In this document: piece by piece, positions 8,040 to 16,547 of the stretch
Position numbering within the stretch: position 1 is the stretch's first letter
Layout: every line of letters starts with the position of its first letter
Assembly (NCBI GenBank): GCA_020073305.1
Contig: JAIQFK010000022.1
Span: 1-64,000 of the forward strand
DNA length: 64,000 nucleotides
Origin: Terriglobia bacterium
GTDB lineage: Bacteria; Acidobacteriota; Terriglobia; Bryobacterales; Bryobacteraceae
Reading direction: 5' to 3'
The notes under the pieces: model-generated
Told to the model about the DNA's origin: nothing
Databases searched by the model: none
The model's input: the letters and a program-made list of their open reading frames with translations, nothing else
Translations under genes and position numbers: made by a program

Positions 8040-9044
8040 TCATTCCTTTGCCCGCAGACCCGGGAATACAGTGTCCCACACGTTTCGATACTTCCAATAT
8101 TCTTGTGCCGCCAGATTCGTGGGTTGTGTCAGGCGACACCACGTGTACGGAGACTGTTCTAACTGCCGGCGAAGCGGGTCAAGTGCGGCAGCGGCCAACC
8201 CGCGGGCGACGGCGGCAATCGAGACCGAGCCCGCGCTCCGGGAATAGCCGTAAGTTTGCATGTCGCGTGCCGCGACCCATTCGATGAGCGAGACCTCCTG
8301 CGCCGTAAGTTGCTCCTGCCATTTATGCAGCCGTTCCGTAGTCAACGGCCCTGAGGCATGGCGCGGAAAGGAGTAGGGGCCATCCACGGGCTCGGCTGCT
8401 AACAAAGTTGCAGGCGCACATTCTTCTTCCAGGTGCGCGCAGATGCGCGCCAGCTCTTGCTCGGGCTGGGTCACTAACGTCTCATAGTGAACCAGTAGGT
8501 AGCCGCGATAGTTTTGCAGTCGCCGGGCAGCCCGGTTGAAAAGCAGCCACATGGACGTGTTATTCAGGATGCTGTCGGGCGCCCAACGCGTGCGCTGAAG
8601 GGATGCTACTACGTCACGCGGGTCCCGCACCAGATGAATGATCGCCGCGCCCGGGTACCACGCGCATAACGTATCGGCGTAAAAGGCATGATGGGGAGTC
8701 TTCTCGCCAAAGCGCTTCTTCCCTTGCGACGCGGCGTAGTACCGCAGAATACCCGTAAACAGCGCGGGGTAACTGGTGGCTTCGCGCAACAGTTGCTCCT
8801 TCAGCCCTTGAAGGTCCACCCCGAGCCGCCGGATGCGCGCCGTGGAAAGATACTGCTCCACAAGCCGCCGGCGGTTCTTGATGTCCTCGAGCGAACCGAA
8901 TACGCGCCGGCGCTTGTAGATATCGGCGAAGAAACGCGTCTCGCCGCAAATCGCGAGAGAGGGATGCCGGTTGAGGATCAGGCGCAGAACGGTGGTGCCA
9001 CTGCGCGGCGAACCGATGATGAAAACTGGCGGCTTATCTGCCAT
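8040..9044 (-). CDS. PAPS-dependent sulfotransferase
   Basis: 334 residues. The PAPS 5'-phosphosulfate loop IGSPRSGTTVLRLIL (10-24) and the 3'-phosphate motif HLVRDPRDVVASL (137-149) are intact, and YETLVTQPEQE (187-197) is the usual downstream element. The enzyme moves sulfate from PAPS to a hydroxyl or amine of a lipid, sugar or small molecule. It is the first gene of the seven-gene minus-strand operon, so the promoter should lie in 9045-9189, which is shared with the divergent S9 peptidase gene. In this setting it is probably a tailoring sulfotransferase. Confidence 0.9.
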   Translation of the reverse strand: MADKPPVFIIGSPRSGTTVLRLILNRHPSLAICGETRFFADIYKRRRVFGSLEDIKNRRRLVEQYLSTARIRRLGVDLQGLKEQLLREATSYPALFTGILRYYAASQGKKRFGEKTPHHAFYADTLCAWYPGAAIIHLVRDPRDVVASLQRTRWAPDSILNNTSMWLLFNRAARRLQNYRGYLLVHYETLVTQPEQELARICAHLEEECAPATLLAAEPVDGPYSFPRHASGPLTTERLHKWQEQLTAQEVSLIEWVAARDMQTYGYSRSAGSVSIAAVARGLAAAALDPLRRQLEQSPYTWCRLTQPTNLAAQEYWKYRNVWDTVFPGLRAKE

Positions 9045-9189
9045 GCGGCACTGGGATGTATATCGGCATGCGTTTGTCGAAATGACTGCGAACCGCTATT
9101 TTACAGGTCCCGCCCCGGTTGCTGCGCGACAGCCTGGCGGAGGAGAATGTCCGGAAACACGATCACGTCTTTTTGAAAAGGATAATGCC

Positions 9190-11157
9190 ATGAAAGCGAC
9201 GCTCTTTTCGATTCTGTTGGCCGCCGCAGCCTGGGCCCAGGCGCCAACGAGCTGGACTCCTGAACTTTCGATGCAGGTGAAGAACATCGGCGAAGTCGTG
9301 CCTTCCCCGGATGGGCAGTTCGTGGCTTACACCCAGACCCGTCCGGCGATGGAGACGGAAAAAAGCGAGATGGATACACAGATCTTTCTGGCGCATTCCG
9401 ACGGTTCGCAACGCGTCCAGTTGACGCGGGGAGAGAAGAGCGCCTCCGCGCCTTCCTTCTCGCCCGACGGGCGGTTCGTCTATTTCTCCTCGGAGCGCTC
9501 CGGCAAGCCCAACGTGTGGCGCATCCCCGTGGATGGCGGCGAGGCCGAAATGCTCACCGACTGGAAAGGCGAGATCGGCTCCTATCATGTCTCGCCCGAT
9601 GGCAAGTGGCTGGCCTTTGCCGGTGCGGAGCCGCTGGCCGACGAAGAGAAACAGAAGAAGGAAAAGCGTGATTTTCGCGTGGTGGACGAGAACCCCAGCA
9701 ACCATAGCCTTTGGGTTATCCCCGCCGAGCTGGACATCCACGGTAAGCGCCCCGTGCGCAAGCTCGGCAACATCACCAGCCACGTCCACGATTTCGACTG
9801 GTCTCCGGACTCGCGTTACATCGCCTTCACGCATACGCCCACGCCCGGCGCCGATGACTGGACCCGCTCCGACATTTCAGAATTGACGGTGGAGTCAGGC
9901 ACCGTGCGCCCGGTCGCGGCCACACACGCCGCCGAATCCAGCCCGCGTTATTCGCCCGATGGCCGCTACCTGGCGTTTGTGCGGACTACCGATCCGCCGC
10001 GGTGGGCGGGAGCCGAGCGAATCGTGTTGCTGCCACGGCAAGGCGGGGCGGCGCGCGAACTGCCGCCAACCTACGATGAGCGGACTGGCACTCTGCTGGG
10101 ATGGACGCCGGATTCATCACGGGTGCTTTTCAGCGAACCGAAAGGCACCGCGGGAGTGCTCTACGCCATGCCCGTGGACGGTCCCGCCGAGCCCGTGTAT
10201 CGGCCCGATCGTGGCACGCTGCAGGCAGGCCACGTCAACGCCACGGGCACCGCGATCGGTTTTGCGGCTGAAAACTGGGATGAAGCTCCCGAAGCGTACG
10301 TGCTGAAGATCGGCAGCAGCGCACCGCGGTGCGTCAGCGCAGCCAACCTGGACCTGCCCAAGCTTCCGCTCGGTGAGACCAAGCGCGTCACCTGGAAGTC
10401 TGCCGATGATTTGGAAATTGAAGGCCTGCTGACTTACCCGGTCGGATACCATTCCGGGAAGAAGGTTCCGCTCGTGCTGGTGATCCACGGAGGACCTGCT
10501 GGGGTCTTCCAGGATACGTTCCTGGGCCGCTACGGCGTGTATCCCTATGCGAGTTTTGCAGCGCGCGGCTATGCCGTGCTGCGCGCCAACCCGCGCGGCT
10601 CAGGCGGCTACGGGCGAACTTTCCGGTTCGCCAATATGAACGACTGGGGCGGCAAAGATTTTGAAGACCTGATGGCCGGCGTCGATCACGCCGTCTCCAT
10701 GGGCGTGGCCGATCCCAACCGCTTGGCGGTCATGGGCTGGAGTTACGGCGGCTTCATGACCAGTTGGGTGATCACCCACACGCATCGCTTCAAAGCGGCT
10801 TCGGTCGGCGCGGGCGTCACCAATCTCTGGAGTTTCACCGGCACCTCCGACATCCCCGGATTTCTGCCCGACTATTTTTCGCATGAACCTTGGGACGCTT
10901 TCGATGGATACCAGAAGCACTCGCCCATGTCGTTCGTGAAGGGAGTCACGACGCCCACGCTCGTCCTGCACGGTGAGGCCGACGTGCGGGTACCCACCTC
11001 GCAGGGCTATGAGCTGTACAACGCGCTCAAGCGCCAGGGGGTAATCAGCAAGATGGTGGTGTATCCGCGCACACCGCATGGACCGCGGGAGCCGAAGTTC
11101 TTGCTCGACATCATGCAGCGCAACCTGGACTGGGTGGAGAAGTACGTAGGCCAGTGA
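9190..11157 (+). CDS. S9 family peptidase (prolyl oligopeptidase / acylaminoacyl-peptidase type)
   Basis: 655 residues starting MKATLFSILLAAAAWAQA, an evident signal peptide, with AAGGA eight bases before the ATG. The N-terminal half is a beta-propeller with PD40/WD40-like blades (SPDGQFVAY, SPDGRFVYF, SPDGKWLAF, SPDSRYIAF, SPDGRYLAF). The C-terminal alpha/beta hydrolase domain has the nucleophile GWSYGGF (S518), D598 in GEADVRVP and H630 in PHGPREP, a complete triad. It is probably a periplasmic oligopeptidase. It is transcribed divergently from the sulfotransferase operon and followed by a strong intrinsic terminator (11174-11212). Confidence 0.94.
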   Translation: MKATLFSILLAAAAWAQAPTSWTPELSMQVKNIGEVVPSPDGQFVAYTQTRPAMETEKSEMDTQIFLAHSDGSQRVQLTRGEKSASAPSFSPDGRFVYFSSERSGKPNVWRIPVDGGEAEMLTDWKGEIGSYHVSPDGKWLAFAGAEPLADEEKQKKEKRDFRVVDENPSNHSLWVIPAELDIHGKRPVRKLGNITSHVHDFDWSPDSRYIAFTHTPTPGADDWTRSDISELTVESGTVRPVAATHAAESSPRYSPDGRYLAFVRTTDPPRWAGAERIVLLPRQGGAARELPPTYDERTGTLLGWTPDSSRVLFSEPKGTAGVLYAMPVDGPAEPVYRPDRGTLQAGHVNATGTAIGFAAENWDEAPEAYVLKIGSSAPRCVSAANLDLPKLPLGETKRVTWKSADDLEIEGLLTYPVGYHSGKKVPLVLVIHGGPAGVFQDTFLGRYGVYPYASFAARGYAVLRANPRGSGGYGRTFRFANMNDWGGKDFEDLMAGVDHAVSMGVADPNRLAVMGWSYGGFMTSWVITHTHRFKAASVGAGVTNLWSFTGTSDIPGFLPDYFSHEPWDAFDGYQKHSPMSFVKGVTTPTLVLHGEADVRVPTSQGYELYNALKRQGVISKMVVYPRTPHGPREPKFLLDIMQRNLDWVEKYVGQ

Positions 11158-11173
11158 GCGGCCAATGAAATGG

Positions 11174-11221
11174 GAGGGTAGCGCCGTAGCGATCTGCGCG
11201 GGCGCTATCCTCTTGGTTGTT
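11174..11221 (+). terminator. Rho-independent terminator after the S9 peptidase gene
   Basis: A 12-base-pair stem: GAGGGTAGCGCC (11174-11185) pairs with GGCGCTATCCTC (11201-11212). The one non-Watson-Crick pair is a G-U wobble that forms only in plus-strand RNA. It is followed by the T-rich TTGGTTGTT and lies 17 bases after the stop. Confidence 0.75.
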
Positions 11222-11246
11222 CGCCGCCAGCGATTCTTCCTTCGCC

Positions 11247-13139
11247 TTACTGAATGATCAGCGTCACCGTCGTCGCGCGGTTCAGGCTCCCACTGGCGCC
11301 CCTGATGTTCAGCTTATAGGTTCCGCGGGCCGCTCTCGTACCGGTGGAGACTGTCAAGGTTGAAGTGCCGGAGGCGGTTATCGAACTCGGGTTGAAGCTC
11401 GCACGGGTTCTGCTCGGCACACTGGAGGCGCTCAGGCTTACGGTTCCCGTAAAGCTGTTCAGCGGCGTGACAGTCACGGTGTAGGTGGTGCTGTTGCCGC
11501 GCGTGACCGACTGGCTCGCCGGTGCTGCGGAGATCGTGAAGTCAGGCGCGGGGCCAATCGCCGTTACCGTCAGCGTGGCTGACGCGGTGTGGCTCAAGGA
11601 ACCGCTGGCGCCGGTGATTAATAAAGTGACAGTGCCAGTTGCCGCGGTAGAGGAAGCTGTCAGGGTCAAGGTCGAGCTGCCGGACCCGGTGATCGAGGCG
11701 GGGTTGAAGGTGGCTGACACGCCTGACGGCAATCCGGTCGCGCTGAGTGAGACCGCGCCGCTAAAGCCGTTCAGTGCGCCGATCGTCACGGTATAAGTGG
11801 TTTGGCCTCCTTGTGCCACTGTCTGCGAACCCGGGGAAGCTGAAACGGTAAAGTCTCCTCCCGCGCCGGGCGTGGCGCTTGCCTCGTTCGAATTGCCGCT
11901 CTCGGGATGGGTTCCGCAACTAGCGAGGGCCGTAACGACGTAGTAGTACCTGGTTCCGTTCATCGCGGTTGTATCGGTGTAGCTGTTCGTCGTCGCTGAT
12001 GCGAGCTGGCTTTCGCCGCCGGAGAAAGTACCCCGCTTCACGTTGTAGCTGCCCGCTCCTGAAACCGCGGTCCAGTGCAACGAAACTTGTCCGTTGCCAG
12101 GCGTCGCGGTCAGCCCGTTGGGCGCCGGCGGAGCCGTGCACGAGGCGCTCGGAACTACGCAGCCCGGCCCCGGATAAGTCGCCGTGAAGCCGGACGCGGT
12201 GACCGTTCCGCCGTTGGAATATTCGGGCTGGACGAAGAAGTTCCCATTCGCCGTCCGGTAGAGATTGCTCCACGCGCACTTATCATCGGCCTCGTAGCCG
12301 CTGGAATCGTACCAGGCGCCGTACGCATCAGTCACCGCCTCGCGGGTCTCGTGGCCAATGAACATGGTGAGCATGTCCGCCGCGGGGTAACCGTACGGAT
12401 TGCAGCCACCGCAGTTTGGGTAGGGGAAAACCGCGTAAATGATCGGTGTCGTGCCCTGGTAATAGAAGCCGCTGTGGTAAGCGCAGAAATACGTGCAGGA
12501 AGCCTGGTTGCTGGAGAGTTGAACCGATGTGCCGGCCGGAAAGATAACGCCATAAATGGTATTGCTGTTGACCGGCAGCTTCCCGGAACTGAACAAGCCT
12601 GCGAGATAGGTCTGAATCTGGCTGTCCGTGATGGTGCTTGGAGCAATCTGGCTGTCAATGAAGGCTTGGCCGGAATTCACGGGGTTCAGAGTCAGAGTTG
12701 GCGCGATGGGCGAACCCGTCCCGTACTGCTGGATGATTGTGTAGTCGTCAGTCGCGGAATTGTCCCAGTTCTGGTTGTCAGCGAAGGAGGTGATGAACGC
12801 GTCCACCTGGTTCTGGATCGTCGCATAACCGTTCGACGTCGAGCTGGAAGTGGCCACCGAGGAATTCCAGTAGATCGCCTGGAACCCTGCATTCGAAATT
12901 TCCGGTCCGCCGTGGCTGATCAAATTCCCCGTCCCGTAACTCGGCGGATAAACCGTCGCTGTGCTGGATGGCTTGGCTAAGGAAGCTTTCCTGCCGAAGT
13001 GGCGTTCGAGAACATCGGTGCTTGGCACCACATGGGCTGCCTTCCCGTCGTCGGTCGTGGCGTTAAACACATTGTCGTTCGTTTGGGCAAACAGCCCGGT
13101 GGCCATCTGGCAGACTGCCAGGAACAGAATCTTCCGCAC
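11247..13139 (-). CDS. Secreted EXORDIUM/metalloprotease-like protein with FN3 and Ig-like repeats
   Basis: 630 residues. A signal peptide (about 1-18) is followed by a roughly 310-residue domain containing IGHETREAVTD (H263, E264) and then AWYDSSGYEADDKCAW. This order resembles the HE..EAVTDP..AWYD..EIGDxC signature of EXORDIUM/Phi-1-like and related zinc-protease-like proteins, but the second histidine of HExxH is absent (HETRE). A fibronectin type III domain (about 337-424) and two homologous Ig-like repeats (429-526 and 533-629, each with SxTxTYTVT...FNPxSIT) form the C-terminus. It is probably extracellular or surface-bound; enzymatic activity is doubtful. It stands alone between convergent and divergent neighbours. 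Confidence 0.75.
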   Translation of the reverse strand: MRKILFLAVCQMATGLFAQTNDNVFNATTDDGKAAHVVPSTDVLERHFGRKASLAKPSSTATVYPPSYGTGNLISHGGPEISNAGFQAIYWNSSVATSSSTSNGYATIQNQVDAFITSFADNQNWDNSATDDYTIIQQYGTGSPIAPTLTLNPVNSGQAFIDSQIAPSTITDSQIQTYLAGLFSSGKLPVNSNTIYGVIFPAGTSVQLSSNQASCTYFCAYHSGFYYQGTTPIIYAVFPYPNCGGCNPYGYPAADMLTMFIGHETREAVTDAYGAWYDSSGYEADDKCAWSNLYRTANGNFFVQPEYSNGGTVTASGFTATYPGPGCVVPSASCTAPPAPNGLTATPGNGQVSLHWTAVSGAGSYNVKRGTFSGGESQLASATTNSYTDTTAMNGTRYYYVVTALASCGTHPESGNSNEASATPGAGGDFTVSASPGSQTVAQGGQTTYTVTIGALNGFSGAVSLSATGLPSGVSATFNPASITGSGSSTLTLTASSTAATGTVTLLITGASGSLSHTASATLTVTAIGPAPDFTISAAPASQSVTRGNSTTYTVTVTPLNSFTGTVSLSASSVPSRTRASFNPSSITASGTSTLTVSTGTRAARGTYKLNIRGASGSLNRATTVTLIIQ

Positions 13140-13342
13140 GTACCCTCCTCAGATTGGGACGAAAGTCTTGATGCCGTACGGATGAGTGTGCCATTGGCGC
13201 TCAGAGCCGTCAATTAAGACTTTCGTTAACTATCCGACGTAGTTGACATGGGGAACGACTGGATAACAACCTTCTGCGGACAGAGTCTGAGGCGCATAAC
13301 AAGCCTCTCAACATTACGGCTGGTATAGACTGATGCAGTCGC
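13140..13342. promoter_or_regulatory. Divergent promoter region
   Basis: A 203-base gap between divergently transcribed genes. A perfect -35-like TTGACA occurs at 13243-13248 on the plus strand, with only a weak -10 candidate (GATAAC near 13262) at a spacing that is short. No gene seen. Confidence 0.35.
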
Positions 13343-15139
13343 ATGGTTTCATCGCATGAGGATTCGCCGCGCGCGGAGTACCTTCGCCGGCTCGAGGCGA
13401 GGCGCGTTGTCGAACAGCACCTGGAGCGCCGGCACAGAACGCTTGGCACTTGCCGGCTCCTGGTCGCCGTGACCGCCGCCATCCTGGCTTACCTGGCTTT
13501 CGGGCCCGGCGCATTGTCGCCGTTGTGGCTTTTGCTGCCCGTTGTTCTCTTCGTCGGGCTTGTCGTCATTCACGAGCGGGTCTTTCAGGCGCGGAACCGG
13601 GCTCGGCGCGCGTCCGCGTTCTACGAGAGCGCCCTGGCCCGCCTTGAGAACCACTGGGCCGGTCACGGAGAAACCGGCGAGCGGTTTCGCGACAGGCTGC
13701 ACCCCTATTCCGAAGATCTCGATCTGTTCGGAACGGGCTCGCTGTTCGAACTGCTGTCCACCGCGCGAACCCGGGAAGGCGAGCAGATCCTCGCGGACTG
13801 GCTGCGCGCACCCGCCTCGAGCGATGTAATCCGCGCGCGTCATGCCGCCATCAGGGAGTTGCGTTCCCGCCTGGATCTGCGTGAGGACCTCGCCGTATTT
13901 GGAGAAGAAGTGCGCGCCACCGTACACACCGACGCCCTGGCGGCGTGGGGCGAACACGCAGCCGCACTTGGGGGCCGGCCGGTCCGGATTGCGGCGACCG
14001 TGCTCTCGGTTGCCGCGGTATGCAGCCTGATCGCGTGGCCTGTTTGGGGAATGCGGGATCTCGCGCTCGCCGTGGTGCTCATCAATGGCTTCTTCTTCCT
14101 GCGGTTTCACAAGCGTGCCGAACACATTGCCGCAGCCGCAAGCGACGCCGCGCGCGATCTTGGCTTGCTTTCCGAAATTCTCGCCCGGCTCGAACGGGAG
14201 CAGTTCACCGCGCCCCGGTTGACGGAGCTGCGGTCGATGCTTGACATCGAAGGCCGCCCGCCGTCATTCCGAATCACCCGGCTGCGCCGCCTCATTGCCA
14301 TGCTGGAGTCGCGCGAGCACGTTTTCGTCCGCCTCATTGACCCGGTCGTGCTCTGGACGCTGCAGTGGGCGCTGTCGGTCGAGTCCTGGCGCAAGCGCTC
14401 CGGACCGGCGATTCGCCGCTGGCTGGCTGCGGTCGGCGAGATGGAAGCCCTCTCCGCGCTGGCGGGGTACGCCTATGAGCATCCCGCGGATCCCTTCCCG
14501 GACCTTGCCGAAACCGGCCCTTGCTTTGAGGGAACGGCGCTGGCACACCCGCTGCTGCCTGAAGACCGCGCGGTACGGAACGACGTCGCCATCGGTGGCG
14601 AGTTGCGCCTCCTCGTCATCAGCGGCTCCAACATGTCGGGGAAAAGCACGCTGCTGAGGACCATCGGCATCAACACAGTTCTCGCGCAATGCGGCGCACC
14701 CGTCCGCGCCACGCGTCTCCGCGTCTCTCCCTTGGCCGTGGGGGCGTCGATCCGCATTTTGGACTCGCTTCAGGAAGGCACCTCGCGCTTTTACACAGAG
14801 ATCACGCGCCTCAAGCAGATCGTCGATCTCACCACCGCGTCCGCGCCCGTCCTCTTTCTTCTGGACGAGTTTTTGCAGGGCACCAACTCGCACGACCGGC
14901 GGCTCGGCGCGGAAGCCACCGTCCGCGGACTTGTGGCGCGCGGAGCCATCGGCCTCCTCACCACACACGACCTCGCGCTCGCGGAGATCGCCGAGGGGCT
15001 CGGCCCGCAGGCAATCAACTGCCATTTCGAGGATCGCCTCGAGGACGGGAAGCTTCTGTTCGACTACCGTCTGCGTCCGGGTGTGGTCCGCAGAAGCAAC
15101 GCTTTGCAACTCATGCGCTCGCTCGGCCTGGACGTGTGA
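13343..15139 (+). CDS. Membrane-anchored MutS-family ATPase
   Basis: 598 residues. The C-terminal third is a MutS domain V ATPase: Walker A SGSNMSGKST (427-436), then the Walker B/D-loop region LFLLDEFLQGTNSH (D508, E509), and the ST..H switch LLTTHDLALAE. The mismatch-recognition domain I of true MutS is absent. Instead there are two hydrophobic stretches, about residues 33-75 (LVAVTAAILAYLAFGP... VVLFVGLVVI) and about 213-252, that look membrane-spanning. The middle resembles a MutS core/lever region. It is a MutS-related protein of unknown role, not canonical mismatch repair. Conserved membrane MutS-like proteins occur in acidobacteria and Bacteroidetes. Confidence 0.85.
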   Translation: MVSSHEDSPRAEYLRRLEARRVVEQHLERRHRTLGTCRLLVAVTAAILAYLAFGPGALSPLWLLLPVVLFVGLVVIHERVFQARNRARRASAFYESALARLENHWAGHGETGERFRDRLHPYSEDLDLFGTGSLFELLSTARTREGEQILADWLRAPASSDVIRARHAAIRELRSRLDLREDLAVFGEEVRATVHTDALAAWGEHAAALGGRPVRIAATVLSVAAVCSLIAWPVWGMRDLALAVVLINGFFFLRFHKRAEHIAAAASDAARDLGLLSEILARLEREQFTAPRLTELRSMLDIEGRPPSFRITRLRRLIAMLESREHVFVRLIDPVVLWTLQWALSVESWRKRSGPAIRRWLAAVGEMEALSALAGYAYEHPADPFPDLAETGPCFEGTALAHPLLPEDRAVRNDVAIGGELRLLVISGSNMSGKSTLLRTIGINTVLAQCGAPVRATRLRVSPLAVGASIRILDSLQEGTSRFYTEITRLKQIVDLTTASAPVLFLLDEFLQGTNSHDRRLGAEATVRGLVARGAIGLLTTHDLALAEIAEGLGPQAINCHFEDRLEDGKLLFDYRLRPGVVRRSNALQLMRSLGLDV

Positions 15140-15268
15140 CGCGCCGATTGCAATGGGTTGGCTCGGATTCCTATATCGAAAGTCTTAATCGGTTACCCTC
15201 GGTTAGTCCCGGCTTGTTTTCCATCGCAATTAAACGGGGGTTTAACAACAAATTCCCCGGTGTTTTCT

Positions 15269-15298
15269 TATAATTACCGGCAATTTTCACGTTATAAT
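15269..15298 (+). promoter_or_regulatory. Candidate -10 elements in AT-rich upstream region
   Basis: Two perfect TATAAT hexamers (15269-15274 and 15293-15298) lie 30-60 bases before the gene starting at 15330, in an unusually AT-rich stretch. Neither has a good -35 at 16-18 bases, so the call is tentative. Confidence 0.4.
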
Positions 15299-15329
15299 TG
15301 AGACGGCATCTGGAGCTGAGACCGAACTC

Positions 15330-16478
15330 GTGCTGTGTCTTTACTGTGAGACGGAACTAAAGCCCTTCCGCGGCTTTTTCGACGAAGACTTCTGCTGTCG
15401 CGAACATAGGGAGAAGTATTTCTCGCCGGTTCGCAAGGCGCTCACCCTTTTTGGTGTTCTCGAAAAACCCGCGCCGTCTCAGGCCAAGTCCCCCGCCGTC
15501 GAGGAACGCCCCAAGATAGCGGACTTCCTGCGGGTAACGATTCCCCCATGCGCCGCTGAAGCTTCACAGCACGGCTGGCAGCCTGAAGCGCTGTCTGTTC
15601 GCCACGAAATCGAAATCCCAAGCGGCGAAATCGCCTGGAGCGCGGCGCTTGAAAGTGAGGAGCGGCCGGCCGATCTTACCGCGCCCCTGGACCACGAGGT
15701 GGCTGCTCTCGAACCTGCGCTATCACCGCTCGGCGTTTCAGCCTCGGGCTTGACGGCGGAATTGCAAACTCCATGTCCGTCGCTTGAAACTGGCAGCGCG
15801 ACAATCGAAAGCGGAGTGGCTTCCGGCTTCCGGGCCCACTGGAACTACGCGGAGCCCCTGGCTCCGGCGCCGGTTCCGTTTTCCCTGCCGTCGTTGTCCG
15901 CATCCGCCGAAGCAGTCGTCCTGCCACCCTGTGAAGAGTTTGCCGAATGCACACTCTTCTGCCAGGAGCTTGCCAGCTCGCCTGTTGCGGCCGGTGAAAT
16001 CACGCTGTCGCAGGAAACGATGATCCCGGCATTCACGCCGGCTGGAGACACGATCGGGAGTGAAGACGCACAGGAACCGGCCAGCCCGTCGGAACCGTAC
16101 TGGGGAGAACTGTACACCGACCCGCCGCCTGATGGCATTGATTTAGGCTCAGCCCTCGCCATGGCTCCCGAAATTGTTCCCGTCATGGTGCTGAGTTCCG
16201 CGTCCCACGACCGCCCGGTTTTGGTTCCGGTCAGCTCTGCCTCGCCAATGATGCCGCGCAGTCTGGAACTCGCTTCGGCCCGCTCCGTTCCCGCAATGTC
16301 CCCTGCGGGTGCGCCGCAGCCCGGTGTCGAGCCGCAGTTCGCCAACGCCATGGCAGACAGCGACGCGGCCGATTCCGCCGCCGGACCGCACTCCCACGAG
16401 CCGATGCGGCTCACGTTCGGCAACCTGGTCCGCATCAAGAGCTGGCGCCTGCGCATCACGTTCGCCAAGCCGGCATAG
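15330..16478 (+). CDS. Hypothetical protein with N-terminal zinc-ribbon-like cysteines
   Basis: 382 residues from a GTG start. The first 30 residues carry CLYCETEL and FCCREHREKY (C3, C6, C22, C23, H26), which resembles a small treble-clef or zinc-ribbon site. The remaining 350 residues are Ala/Pro/Ser/Glu-rich, low in complexity and probably disordered. The last 25 residues (MRLTFGNLVRIKSWRLRITF) look like an ordered tail. No enzymatic family is recognised. It may be an adaptor or scaffold. Coding bias matches the neighbours, which supports a real gene. Confidence 0.6.
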   Translation: MLCLYCETELKPFRGFFDEDFCCREHREKYFSPVRKALTLFGVLEKPAPSQAKSPAVEERPKIADFLRVTIPPCAAEASQHGWQPEALSVRHEIEIPSGEIAWSAALESEERPADLTAPLDHEVAALEPALSPLGVSASGLTAELQTPCPSLETGSATIESGVASGFRAHWNYAEPLAPAPVPFSLPSLSASAEAVVLPPCEEFAECTLFCQELASSPVAAGEITLSQETMIPAFTPAGDTIGSEDAQEPASPSEPYWGELYTDPPPDGIDLGSALAMAPEIVPVMVLSSASHDRPVLVPVSSASPMMPRSLELASARSVPAMSPAGAPQPGVEPQFANAMADSDAADSAAGPHSHEPMRLTFGNLVRIKSWRLRITFAKPA

Positions 16479-16547
16479 GACTGCCTACATCCCAGTTGCG
16501 CACTCGCTCTCGTTCGTGCAGAATGAGGCTTCTCTCGGCCGAGTCCT

